Shown: in pieces, positions 15,441 to 23,815 of the stretch
Position numbering within the stretch: position 1 is the stretch's first letter
Layout of the letters: each line of letters opens with the position of its first letter
Origin: Alphaproteobacteria bacterium
Lineage (GTDB): Bacteria; Pseudomonadota; Alphaproteobacteria; JAVJRE01
DNA: 64,000 nt
NCBI GenBank assembly: GCA_040218575.1
Contig: JAVJRE010000002.1
Coordinates: 372,001 to 436,000, forward strand
Reading direction: 5' to 3'
The notes under the pieces: model-generated
The model's database searches: none
Told to the model about the DNA's origin: nothing
Seen by the model: only the letters and a program-made list of their open reading frames with translations
Program-made: the position numbers and the translations under genes

Positions 15441-16800
15441 CCGACAGGGTCTCTACACGAACCTCCACCGGTTGGACCAGCCCCAGCCGGTCCTTCAGAC
15501 ACTCAGCGACCAGCGCGGAGGTGGTCACAACCAGGCTATCCGCAGGCCGACGGCGCCGGATCGCCAGCAGCGCGCGCAGAATATCCCCGGCCACAATGCC
15601 CGGGCGCATGGTCCTGACCGAGGCCGGCGACAGAAGCCTTTCCGCTAAACCCGGCCCGATACGACGACGCGTCAACTCCACATGGCCCAGCGGCGTCCAG
15701 CCAAGAACATGAACGCCCGCCGGATCCGCTTTGGTTCGTGCTCTTAGCATCTCGAGAAGATCATGGCGTGCCGACCGCGGCGGGGCGATGAAATCAATGA
15801 TGATCGCCCCGGCCAGGCTGCGGAGCTGAAGCTGGCGGGCGATCTCAGCAGCGGCGGCACGATTGGCAGCCATCGGATCGCCAGCCCCGGAATTGACGTC
15901 AATCGTGGTCATGGCCGCCCCTGATTCGATGATCAACGACCCGCCGCCAGGCAAAGCCACGTGGTTGCCGACCAGTTCGGCCAGTTGCTCACTGACCCCC
16001 TCTGTCTCAAAGAGCGGCCCGGCACCATCGTGCAGGCGCAGCTGCTGGCCGATCTCCGGCGCCTCGGCCTCTGTGAAACGCCGTGCTGCCGCCAGTTGGG
16101 CTGCGCTGTCCACGACGATGTCCGTCACCGGCGATGGCGTCATGTCCCGCAGAAACAGGTGCAGCGGTTCAGGCGCCGGCCTGATCAACGTCGGCGCCGT
16201 AGCCTCACCACACAGACGCTCGATTTCCGTGAGGGCATGGTCCAGCCTGGTCAGGTCGGCCAGCAAGCGGTCAGCCGGCAGGCCACTACCAGGCGCCCGG
16301 ACCAGCAGAGCGCGGCCGTCAGACACCGCAGCCCGTAGCAGGGAGAGCAAGCGGTCGCGTTCCTGGCCGTGCCCGACATCCGATGACAGACGCACCTGAT
16401 GGTTTTGGCCAGGCCGACCACGGCAAAGCGAAAGAGCGCGGCTGGTGACCGTCAGAGTCTGACTGACCCGCGCCTCCTTGTCCGCCCAGGCCGCGGATTC
16501 GATCTGCACCGGCAAGAGGCTGCCTTCAGCAAGGGCCCTGGGCGGCGACTTGCCGAGACGCAAAAATGCAACGCCGCCGCCATCCAGTCGCAGCCACGCC
16601 GCGGCCGGATGGCGGCTGACCCGTTCGACACGGCCAATATGGATGGCGCCCGGCGCCATAGCCTCCGGTTCGCGGATCATCTCAAACGCTTCAATCCGGT
16701 CGTCAACCAGGAGTGCCGCCCGGCCGTCCTGTGGCAGGCATGAAATCAGCAAGCGAGCCTGAATCCTCGCCCCCGGACGTCCTGCCGCAGCACTTACCAA
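15406..16800 (-). CDS. Ribonuclease E/G family protein
   Basis: A 464-residue endoribonuclease of the RNase E/G family, short like RNase G, acting on rRNA/mRNA 5' monophosphate ends. The catalytic core is seen in MTTIDVNSGAGDP (first metal Asp) and AGAIIIDFIAPPRSARHD (second metal Asp). The N-terminal S1 part is degenerate. I see no Cys-x-x-Cys zinc-link after the core where RNase E has it (sequence there: GLAERLLSPASV). The start is a TTG overlapping maf by 7 bp, and an alternative in-frame start is not obvious. It overlaps yacG at its 3' end. Confidence 0.85.
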   Translation of the reverse strand: MVSAAAGRPGARIQARLLISCLPQDGRAALLVDDRIEAFEMIREPEAMAPGAIHIGRVERVSRHPAAAWLRLDGGGVAFLRLGKSPPRALAEGSLLPVQIESAAWADKEARVSQTLTVTSRALSLCRGRPGQNHQVRLSSDVGHGQERDRLLSLLRAAVSDGRALLVRAPGSGLPADRLLADLTRLDHALTEIERLCGEATAPTLIRPAPEPLHLFLRDMTPSPVTDIVVDSAAQLAAARRFTEAEAPEIGQQLRLHDGAGPLFETEGVSEQLAELVGNHVALPGGGSLIIESGAAMTTIDVNSGAGDPMAANRAAAAEIARQLQLRSLAGAIIIDFIAPPRSARHDLLEMLRARTKADPAGVHVLGWTPLGHVELTRRRIGPGLAERLLSPASVRTMRPGIVAGDILRALLAIRRRRPADSLVVTTSALVAECLKDRLGLVQPVEVRVETLSDARSGGGFDVR

Positions 16801-17399
16801 CGCAGACCCATGCCATGCAGCAGCCCGGCGGTCTCATGCAGGGGCAGCCCGACGACGCCGGAGTAGGACCCGCTGAGAAACCGGACAAACGCCGCGGCAC
16901 GGCCCTGAATGGCATAGGCACCGGCCTTGCCGCGCCACTCCTGGCTTGCCAGATAGCTCAGGAGCTCTCCGTCGGACAGGCGCTTGAAGGTGACAATTGT
17001 CGTGACCACCCGCTGACGCACGGCACCAGACGGCGATATCACGCAGACCGCCGTATGAACCCGGTGGCGACCACCGGACAGAAGACCCAGAGACAGCCGC
17101 GCCGCGCCCTCGTCCTCGGATTTGCCTAAGGCACGGCGGCCTTTGGCCACGACCGTATCGGCCGCCAGCACGAAGCGGCCGGGACAGCGCCCGGCCACGG
17201 TGGTAGCCTTGGCCAGGGCCAGACGAACGGCCGTCTGTCGGGGGAGCTCGCCGGCCAACGGCGCCTCATCAACGACTGGCTCCACGACCTCCACGTCCGA
17301 CAGACCAATCTGCCGCAACAGGTCGCGACGGCGCGGCGACGCAGACGCCAGGACCAGAGCTGCCGACGAAGGAGACGAGCGTTCAGGCTCCGGCGTCAT
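16794..17399 (-). CDS. maf: Maf nucleotide pyrophosphatase
   Basis: A 201-residue Maf-family house-cleaning NTP pyrophosphatase that hydrolyses non-canonical or selected nucleoside triphosphates. The P-loop-like start is VLASASPRRRDLL, followed by ADTVVAKGRRALGK (catalytic Asp region), HRVHTAVCV and GKAGAYAIQGRAA (the G-x-Y-x-I-Q-G motif). It sits between infA and the RNase E/G gene, a conserved alphaproteobacterial order. Confidence 0.95.
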   Translation of the reverse strand: MTPEPERSSPSSAALVLASASPRRRDLLRQIGLSDVEVVEPVVDEAPLAGELPRQTAVRLALAKATTVAGRCPGRFVLAADTVVAKGRRALGKSEDEGAARLSLGLLSGGRHRVHTAVCVISPSGAVRQRVVTTIVTFKRLSDGELLSYLASQEWRGKAGAYAIQGRAAAFVRFLSGSYSGVVGLPLHETAGLLHGMGLRW

Positions 17400-17425
17400 G
17401 CCGCACCGCCTGATCCGGCCGGACT

Positions 17426-17644
17426 CTAACGGAACCGGAACGTAATTCGACCCTTGGTCAGGTCGTATGGGGTCATTTCCACCGTGACTTTATCGCCGGC
17501 TGACACCCGAATGCGGTTCTTCCGCATTTTGCCCGACGTATGGGCCAGCACTTCATGGTCATTCTCCAGCTTCACGCGAAACATCGCATTAGGCAGAACT
17601 TCCATGATGGTACCGCTGAACTCGATAAGCTCTTCCTTGGCCAT
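17426..17644 (-). CDS. infA: Translation initiation factor IF-1
   Basis: A 72-residue OB-fold protein, the length of bacterial IF-1. The start at 17644 follows AGAGG and begins [11 protein letters not shown]; longer in-frame starts add an implausible leader. Conserved segments are [26 protein letters not shown] and [12 protein letters not shown]. It binds the 30S A site during initiation. It lies between a phosphatase gene and maf in the usual alphaproteobacterial arrangement. Confidence 0.98.
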   Translation of the reverse strand: MAKEELIEFSGTIMEVLPNAMFRVKLENDHEVLAHTSGKMRKNRIRVSAGDKVTVEMTPYDLTKGRITFRFR

Positions 17645-17699
17645 GAGACCTCTTGCCATGGTGGACCGGTGCACAAATTGGGCACCCTGGTCCGGCGGG

Positions 17700-18179
17700 T
17701 CAAGGCTCTTCGCGGCCGCTGCCTAGCCCGGCCAGCCCGGATGGCGGGGATTCAGGCGTGGAAAACCGGTCCAGGATACGCTGGGCCAGTGCGTCACGGA
17801 CCTCACGAAAGGCCTGCAGCCGCACGGTGCGGCTACCCTCGACCACGGTCGGGTCAAAGGTGTTCCAGAAGACGACCTCACAGCTCATGGTGCGGGTCAT
17901 CTCGACGGCCCTGTGCTGTGCCTCCGGCGACAGGGTGATAACAAAATCAAACGAGGCGTCCTCCAGATCGTCGAAGGCCTTGGCCACGTGCCGTGACATG
18001 TCGATGCCGGCTTCGGCCATCACAGCACTCATGAACCCGCTGGGCTCGCCGACCCGCAGGCCACACGAGTCAACATAAACGCGATCACCGAAATAGCGCT
18101 TCATCAGACCTTCGGCCATGGGCGAGCGAACGGTGTTGTTCGTGCAGGCAAAAAGCACAGCGGATGGAAGCCCGGCCAA
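17700..18179 (-). CDS. Low-molecular-weight phosphotyrosine phosphatase-like protein
   Basis: About 159 residues with an arsenate reductase / LMW phosphatase fold. The N-terminal segment [19 protein letters not shown] matches the family C-x(5)-R-S P-loop pattern (C-T-N-N-T-V-R-S). A general-acid region [11 protein letters not shown] lies near residue 120. The start is uncertain: TTG at 18179 lies 4 bp after the upstream stop, and GTG at 18158 is the alternative. Neighbours UPF0262 and infA match the standard alphaproteobacterial order. Substrate unknown. Confidence 0.85.
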   Translation of the reverse strand: MAGLPSAVLFACTNNTVRSPMAEGLMKRYFGDRVYVDSCGLRVGEPSGFMSAVMAEAGIDMSRHVAKAFDDLEDASFDFVITLSPEAQHRAVEMTRTMSCEVVFWNTFDPTVVEGSRTVRLQAFREVRDALAQRILDRFSTPESPPSGLAGLGSGREEP

Positions 18180-18183
18180 TCGT

Positions 18184-18675
18184 TCAGGCCCGGATATGCA
18201 GCACGCAGACCAGCGTGAACAGGCGGCGGGCGGTGTTGACGTCCATCTGCACGCGCTGGACCAGCCGCTCACGCAAGAGATCGCTGCCTTCGTTGTGCAG
18301 ACCGCGGCGCCCCATGTCGATGGCTTCAATTTGCGACGGTGATGCTGAGCGGATCGCGTTGTAGTAGCTCTCACAGACCGTGAAATAGTCCTTGATGATC
18401 CGGCGGAATGGCGACAGCGACATGCCAATGGTGGTCAGCGGTTGCTCCGCCTCGTCACGGATGTCGAGCCGCAGACGACTATTGTCTTCGATGGAAAGGT
18501 GCAGGCTGAACGGTCCGTCAAACCCTTCGACCGGCGCGAATGTATTCTGTTCCAGCAGATCAAAAATCGCCACGGCCCGCTCGTGCTCGACGTCCGGCCC
18601 GCGCCGTACGATCGTTCGTTCGTCCAGCGAGACTTTGGCGATACGTTGATCGGAACGGGCGCTATCGTCGCTCAC
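18184..18675 (-). CDS. UPF0262 family protein
   Basis: A 163-residue protein with a GTG start ([11 protein letters not shown]). It matches the UPF0262 family known from alphaproteobacteria in [21 protein letters not shown]-like text (here [19 protein letters not shown]) and [17 protein letters not shown]. No function is known to me. It normally lies next to hisD; here a 60-bp gap separates it directly from the DUF2948 gene. Confidence 0.9.
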   Translation of the reverse strand: MSDDSARSDQRIAKVSLDERTIVRRGPDVEHERAVAIFDLLEQNTFAPVEGFDGPFSLHLSIEDNSRLRLDIRDEAEQPLTTIGMSLSPFRRIIKDYFTVCESYYNAIRSASPSQIEAIDMGRRGLHNEGSDLLRERLVQRVQMDVNTARRLFTLVCVLHIRA

Positions 18676-18735
18676 AGGAAAACCGGCATGTGTTCAGCGG
18701 CCAGGCCCGCAAACCATGGCATGGCCGGCACCGGA

Positions 18736-19212
18736 CTAATCATGGCGACTATGGTGCGGACTGTCGTCAGGCATCATGTCGGTCTCGTGCACCGGCAGCC
18801 AGGCGGTTGGCCAAGGCTCATCCAGATCGGTCAGCCGGCAGTCTATGGCGTCACATGTCAAACGCAGCTCCGATCCGCCGGCGAAGCGCAGCAATACGGA
18901 TGAGCCGTCCGTCGTCATGGCCAGGAGGCAGAGGAAGGAACGGGACTCCGCAGGCCCGCGGCGCAGATCCGGACCGCGCTGCTGAACCCCGCTGACGCCA
19001 CGAAAAGTCAGGCTGGCGTGAACCCGCTGGAAAGATGGCCGCCCGCCCACGGCCGCCGCTTCCCAGCGAAAGCGACTGGCAACCAGCACAAAGCTGCCGT
19101 CCCGCTCCAGCCAGGTCATGTCCTCCGGCGCAATCACCGCGTCCTGCAGCATGGCGGAAATAACCGCGATATCCTCGCCGTCACGCGCCGCCAGCTTCAG
19201 TCCATCGACCAT
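18736..19212 (-). CDS. DUF2948 family protein
   Basis: A 158-residue protein of the alphaproteobacterial DUF2948 family. Recognisable parts are LKLAARDGEDIAVISAMLQ, the F-V-L-V-A-S-R-F-R-W-E strand, and near the end GGSELRLTCDAIDCRLTDL followed by EPWPTAW. It is of unknown function and typically encoded just downstream of murA, as here (35 bp). Confidence 0.88.
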   Translation of the reverse strand: MVDGLKLAARDGEDIAVISAMLQDAVIAPEDMTWLERDGSFVLVASRFRWEAAAVGGRPSFQRVHASLTFRGVSGVQQRGPDLRRGPAESRSFLCLLAMTTDGSSVLLRFAGGSELRLTCDAIDCRLTDLDEPWPTAWLPVHETDMMPDDSPHHSRHD

Positions 19213-19247
19213 ATGTCCGCCCCATCACAGCGATCAGCTCCCGCCGG

Positions 19248-20507
19248 TCAGCCCGGCACGCGCTCTACGGACGCGCCACAGCCAGAAAGCTTTTCCTCCA
19301 GCCGCTCATAACCACGATCCAGATGATAGACCCGATTGACCATCGTCTCACCTGTGGCGACCAGACCGGCCAGAATAAGCGAAACGCTGGCGCGCAGATC
19401 GGTCGCCATGACCTGGGCGCCGGTCAGGCGGGGGACGCCACGAACCATGGCGGAGGCGCCGTGCAGGTTGATATTGGCGCCCATGCGCATGAGTTCCGGC
19501 ACATGCATGAACCGGTTCTCGAAGATCGTTTCGGTGATCATGGAGGCGCCACCGGCGATGGTCATGGCGGCCATGAACTGCGCCTGAAGGTCAGTGGGAA
19601 AGCCTGGAAACGGCTCGGTCATGACGTCAACACCCAGCAGTGGGACGGAGCCGCGGGCCACGGTCAGCGCGCCATCCACCTCCCCCACATCCGCCCCCGC
19701 TTCCACCAAGCTGTCCAGCAGCGAGGCCACCAGATCACGTCTGGCGCCGGACAGTGTGACCCGACCACCGGTCATGGCCACAGCGATGGCGTAGGTGCCG
19801 GTTTCAATGCGGTCCGGCAGGATATGGTGGTCAGCGCCGGTCAGCCGCTCAACGCCGGTAATGCGCAACGTATCCGTGCCAATGCCGGAGATGCGGGCGC
19901 CCATGGCCACCAGGCAATGGGCCAGGTCGGTCACTTCGGGCTCACGGGCGACGTTTTCCAGAACGCTATCGCCGCGCGCCAGGGTGGCCGCCATCAGCAC
20001 ATTTTCAGTTGCCCCAACCGAAACATTGGGAAAGACGAAATGGGCGCCCTTCAGCCCAGCCGGCGCCCGCGCCTCCACATAGCCCTGGTCCAAACTGATT
20101 TCGGCGCCGAGAGCAGCCAGACCCTTCAGGTGATAGTCCACCGGCCGGGCGCCGATGGCGCAGCCGCCGGGCAACGACACCCGCGCCCGGCCATGGCGCG
20201 CCACCAGCGGTCCCAGAACCACAATGGACGCGCGCATCTTGCGCACCAGATCATAGTCGGCCTCGGTCTGGCGGACGCCGCCGCCATTGAGGGTCAACGC
20301 CCGGCCGGCGAGAGACTGCTCAACCCCCAGTTGCTTCAGGAGATCGCCCATAGTGCGGATATCCGCCAGATCCGGCAGGTTGCCCAGCACCAGGTCCTGG
20401 TCGGTCAGCAGAGCCGCGGCCATGAGCGGCAGGGCGGCGTTCTTGGCCCCACCAATAGGGATTGTCCCCTGTAGCGGGCGGCCACCGACAATGCGAATAC
20501 GATCCAT
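19248..20507 (-). CDS. murA: UDP-N-acetylglucosamine 1-carboxyvinyltransferase
   Basis: A 419-residue MurA, the first committed step of peptidoglycan synthesis (phosphoenolpyruvate transfer to UDP-GlcNAc) in the cytosol. The substrate-binding [14 protein letters not shown] lies near the N-terminus, the fosfomycin-target cysteine is C116 in [11 protein letters not shown], and the catalytic Asp region reads [11 protein letters not shown]. Because Cys is present, not Asp, it should be of the fosfomycin-sensitive type. It heads the leftward housekeeping run towards yacG; dcd lies 41 bp upstream. Confidence 0.97.
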   Translation of the reverse strand: MDRIRIVGGRPLQGTIPIGGAKNAALPLMAAALLTDQDLVLGNLPDLADIRTMGDLLKQLGVEQSLAGRALTLNGGGVRQTEADYDLVRKMRASIVVLGPLVARHGRARVSLPGGCAIGARPVDYHLKGLAALGAEISLDQGYVEARAPAGLKGAHFVFPNVSVGATENVLMAATLARGDSVLENVAREPEVTDLAHCLVAMGARISGIGTDTLRITGVERLTGADHHILPDRIETGTYAIAVAMTGGRVTLSGARRDLVASLLDSLVEAGADVGEVDGALTVARGSVPLLGVDVMTEPFPGFPTDLQAQFMAAMTIAGGASMITETIFENRFMHVPELMRMGANINLHGASAMVRGVPRLTGAQVMATDLRASVSLILAGLVATGETMVNRVYHLDRGYERLEEKLSGCGASVERVPG

Positions 20508-20548
20508 GAAGCAGGCCTATCCGGCAGGGATGGCGAAAGAATGGCCCA

Positions 20549-21103
20549 CTAGAGCCGCGGCAGGGTGACGCCGCGCTGCCCCTGATATTTGCCGCCGCGG
20601 TCGCGATATGACACCTCCGGCGGGCTATCCCCCTTGAGAAACAGGAACTGGGCGGCGCCCTCATTGGCGTAGACCCTGGCCGGCAGCGGCGTGGTGTTGG
20701 AGAACTCCAGCGTCACATGGCCCTCCCATTCCGGCTCCAGCGGCGTCACATTGACGATGATGCCGCACCGGGCATAGGTGGATTTGCCAAGGCAGATGAC
20801 GATCACATCCCGTGGTATGCGGAAATACTCGACGGTGCTGGCCAGGGCGAAGCTGTTGGGTGGAATAACGCAGACATCCTGTTCGCGATCCACAAAGCTG
20901 GTGTCGGAAAAGGCTTTGGGGTCCACCGTCGCAGAATCCACGTTGGTGAATATCTTGAAAGCCCGCGATACCCGGGCGTCATAGCCGAAAGACGACAGGC
21001 CGAAAGAAATGACGCCATCGCGCGACTGGCGATCAACGAAGGGTTCAATCATGCCCTGCTCCACAGCCATGCGGCGAATCCAATGGTCGGGCATTACAGA
21101 CAT
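20549..21103 (-). CDS. dcd: dCTP deaminase
   Basis: A 184-residue protein, the normal Dcd length, converting dCTP to dUTP for thymidylate synthesis. Conserved segments are [50 protein letters not shown] (read in two parts; the catalytic Glu is in [14 protein letters not shown]) and [13 protein letters not shown] at the end. It is probably co-transcribed with murA downstream. Confidence 0.97.
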   Translation of the reverse strand: MSVMPDHWIRRMAVEQGMIEPFVDRQSRDGVISFGLSSFGYDARVSRAFKIFTNVDSATVDPKAFSDTSFVDREQDVCVIPPNSFALASTVEYFRIPRDVIVICLGKSTYARCGIIVNVTPLEPEWEGHVTLEFSNTTPLPARVYANEGAAQFLFLKGDSPPEVSYRDRGGKYQGQRGVTLPRL

Positions 21104-21202
21104 AAGCGCACCTGAATCGGTCGGGAATTGGTCATGACCTGCCGGTTTGTAGCGGAGGGCCGCAAACGCCTCAAGCGCGGGCCGCCGGCCGTGGCCGGAA
21201 AC

Positions 21203-21445
21203 CTAGCCATCGTCGCCCCTGTCGCGGTCAGCGTCGGCGTTCCGGTCAGCGGCATGATCGGTGTCTGTGTCCGGCGTGGTCGAATCATCGCGGGCATCCC
21301 GCTGCCGCCGGCGCAATCGGAGGTTGCGCCGTAGCGCCGCCGCCAGACGGGCATCGCGACCATCGTCGCCGGCCGGCGCGGCCGACCGGCCGGACCCGCT
21401 GGTCTTGCCGCCCGGCCTGTCCCCGGGCTTGGCCGATGCAGTCAT
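21203..21445 (-). CDS. Small charged hypothetical protein
   Basis: An 80-residue frame. The middle is basic and helix-like (ARLAAALRRNLRLRRRQRDA) and the end is strongly acidic (repeated D with T, R and A). This pattern of a short basic helix in a disordered protein recurs among small alphaproteobacterial proteins, but I know no function. It precedes dcd by about 100 bp on the same strand. It could still be a chance reading frame in GC-rich DNA. Confidence 0.5.
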   Translation of the reverse strand: MTASAKPGDRPGGKTSGSGRSAAPAGDDGRDARLAAALRRNLRLRRRQRDARDDSTTPDTDTDHAADRNADADRDRGDDG

Positions 21446-21621
21446 GACGCTTGCATGGTGGAGGAACCCTCATTGCCGTATAGAGACATGCAGGCATAAG
21501 CCCGTCCGTCGCCAGGGTCCAGCCGGAGATGACTTTGAGAGGTCGTGCATATGTGGGGGCCGGGCAATTGCTCCCTCGACCACGCGGGGTCGATATGGCA
21601 ATGTGCGCGCCGTTTCAATGG

Positions 21622-21696
21622 GCTGCCGTAGCTCAGGGGCAGAGCACCTCCTTGGTAAGGAGGGGGTCGGAGGTTCGATTCCTCCCGGCAGCACCA
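21622..21696 (+). tRNA. tRNA-Thr (GGT)
   Basis: A 75-nt cloverleaf. The acceptor GCTGCCG pairs with CGGCAGC, followed by A and CCA. The D arm is GCTCAGGGGCAGAGC, the anticodon loop TTGGTAA gives GGT, and the T arm is GGAGGTTCGATTCCTCC. It stands alone, with a lipoprotein gene converging from the right. Confidence 0.97.
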
Positions 21697-21750
21697 GGCC
21701 GCGACATTGAAACAACAGATATCGTCTTAGGATGATCAGCCCTGTGGCGG

Positions 21751-22065
21751 TCAGGGATTACCGGCGCCCTCCAGGCGATGGGCCTCGCCGACCAGGGGCT
21801 CGGGCAGACAGTCCGGCCGGGCCAGGGTGCGGTAGCACCAGACATCCATGGCCGGCGGCGGGCCGCTCAGGTGTACGCTGCCGCGCGCCATGATGCTCTC
21901 CTGGCTGGCCCCCAGACTATCGTAGAAACTGCCAAGTTCGGCCTGCCACGCGGTCGTGTCGGCGCAGGCCGCAAGCAGGAGCAGGGCCACGGCCGCGGCC
22001 AGCGGACGCCCCAGCGGGCGCTCCAGCGGGCGCTGATGAGTCGGCCTTGCACCCCATCGCGGCAT
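21751..22065 (-). CDS. Small hypothetical lipoprotein
   Basis: About 104 residues from the ATG at 22065 (an ATG at 22149 would add 28 residues). A hydrophobic stretch ends in the lipobox LLLLAAC. The short mature part contains GSFYDSLGASQESIMARG and VWCYRTLARPDCLPEPL with two cysteines; Y-C-Y-R-T-L-like strings are common in small alphaproteobacterial lipoproteins. Function unknown. It reads away from gltD with about 220 bp between. Confidence 0.65.
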   Translation of the reverse strand: MPRWGARPTHQRPLERPLGRPLAAAVALLLLAACADTTAWQAELGSFYDSLGASQESIMARGSVHLSGPPPAMDVWCYRTLARPDCLPEPLVGEAHRLEGAGNP

Positions 22066-22372
22066 GGCAGACAGAGGCGCAATGCCACGGGGTAGCCGCG
22101 CTGCAAGCGACAGCGTGCTGGACGGGTGATCCGGCTCATTCATGGGCAAAGAGTGCGCCCTGGCCGATTACCGGCTCGTAAACGGCCATCCGTGGCGGCG
22201 ATGTGAGCAGAGAGCGGCGGAAAGCCGGGCTTTTCCCGCCGAACGGACAATTGGGCGCAATCAGTCCGGCTCGCCTGACGACCGGTTTTGGCCTATATGT
22301 TCGAGCCAGGACCGTTACGAACCGGGTTGGCGCGCATACCGTCGTGGGAGCGCCGCCGCGGCAGGAGCAGGC

Positions 22373-23815
22373 ATGAGTCAGGATATGCTCAAATTCGTTG
22401 ACCGTAAGGGGCAGATGCCGGACAAGCGCCCGGCCGCTGACCGCCGCCATGACTGGCGCGAGGTCTATGCGCCCTATGAACCGAACACCGCGGCTGAGCA
22501 GGCGGCGCGCTGCTCGCAGTGCGGTGTGCCCTTCTGTCAGATTCACTGTCCGGTTCAGAACAATATTCCCGACTGGCTGTTGCTGGCGACCCAGGGCCGC
22601 ATGGAAGAGGCCTATGAGGTTTCCGCCGGCACCAACAATTTCCCCGAGATATGCGGCCGCATCTGCCCGCAGGACCGGCTGTGCGAGGGCAACTGCGTCA
22701 TCGAGCAGTCCGGTCACGGCACCGTCACCATCGGCGCCGTAGAAAAGCACATCACCGAAACGGCCTTCGCCGAAGGTTGGGTCAAGCCGCCGCGGCCAAC
22801 CCATGAACGCAGCGAGTCCATCGGCATCGTCGGCGCCGGGCCGGCCGGAATGGCGGCAGCGGAGCAGCTCCGCCAGTTGGGGTATCAAGTCCACGTCTAT
22901 GACCGCTATGACCGCGTTGGCGGCCTGATGGTCTATGGCATTCCCAACTTCAAGCTGGAAAAACATGTGGTCCAGCGGCGGGCCGACCTGCTGGTCGAAG
23001 GCGGAATCCGGTTTCACCTGAACTTTGAAGTGGGGCGCGACGCCTCTCTGCCTGAGCTGCAGGCGCGGCACGATGCCGTTCTGCTCGCCACCGGTGTTTA
23101 CAAGGCACGCGAACTGGCGGCACCCGGCGTCGGGCTGGCCAATATCGTGCAGGCCTTGCCTTATCTGACCGCATCGAACCGCATGGGGCTCGGCGAAACC
23201 GTGGCAGACTTCGCCAGCGGCCAGCTAAATGCCGCAGGCAAGCGCGTGGTTGTCGTCGGCGGCGGTGACACGGCCATGGACTGTGTCCGTACTGCCGTTC
23301 GGCAAGGTGCCCGCTCCGTCACATGCCTGTACCGGCGCGACCGCGAGAATATGCCGGGATCGGCTCGCGAAGTACGTCATGCGGAAGAGGAAGGGGTCGA
23401 GTTTGCCTGGCTGGCGCAGCCTGAGGCCTTTCTTGGCGACAGTGAGATCAACGCCATCCGTACCCGTCATATGCGTCTTGGCGCAGCCGACGCATCCGGA
23501 CGCCGGATAGTCATGGTCGATGAGGACGACGCGTTCTCCGTCGACGCCGATCTGGCAATCATGGCGCTTGGCTTCGATCCCGAAGACATGAACACGACTT
23601 TGGGCGCCCCGGATCTGGCCGTGACGCGATGGGGTACCGTTCGCACGCGCTACCCGACCATGTCCACGAATCTTGACGGGGTTTTTGCCGCCGGCGACGT
23701 TGTTCGCGGTGCCTCGCTTGTGGTCTGGGCGATCCGCGAAGGCCGTGACGCAGCTGACGGTATTCACCAGTGGCTCGCCTCCCGGGCCATGACTCCTGCC
23801 ATGGCGGCCGAATAG
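22373..23815 (+). CDS. gltD: Glutamate synthase (NADPH) small subunit
   Basis: A 480-residue protein. The start at 22373 follows CAGGAG; the open frame upstream to 22142 does not look coding. The N-terminal cysteine clusters CSQCGVPFCQIHCP and CGRICPQDRLCEGNC bind the two 4Fe-4S centres. IVGAGPAGMAAAEQL is the FAD site and VVVVGGGDTAMDCVRTA the NADPH site. It passes electrons from NADPH to GltB in ammonium assimilation. gltB starts directly after its stop codon with no spacer, and gltD comes first, opposite to the E. coli order. Confidence 0.97.
   Translation: MSQDMLKFVDRKGQMPDKRPAADRRHDWREVYAPYEPNTAAEQAARCSQCGVPFCQIHCPVQNNIPDWLLLATQGRMEEAYEVSAGTNNFPEICGRICPQDRLCEGNCVIEQSGHGTVTIGAVEKHITETAFAEGWVKPPRPTHERSESIGIVGAGPAGMAAAEQLRQLGYQVHVYDRYDRVGGLMVYGIPNFKLEKHVVQRRADLLVEGGIRFHLNFEVGRDASLPELQARHDAVLLATGVYKARELAAPGVGLANIVQALPYLTASNRMGLGETVADFASGQLNAAGKRVVVVGGGDTAMDCVRTAVRQGARSVTCLYRRDRENMPGSAREVRHAEEEGVEFAWLAQPEAFLGDSEINAIRTRHMRLGAADASGRRIVMVDEDDAFSVDADLAIMALGFDPEDMNTTLGAPDLAVTRWGTVRTRYPTMSTNLDGVFAAGDVVRGASLVVWAIREGRDAADGIHQWLASRAMTPAMAAE

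Noticed and set aside
19323-20474. 383-codon frame opposite murA
   Set aside because: Shadow of a confident essential gene; Gln/His-rich low-complexity text.
21470-21715. Leftward frame with GGIEPPTPSLPRRCSAPELR
   Set aside because: False translation of the antisense of tRNA-Thr, a frequent database artefact.
22136-23071. 311-codon antisense frame over the start of gltD
   Set aside because: No ribosome site or motif, and gltD on the other strand is certain.
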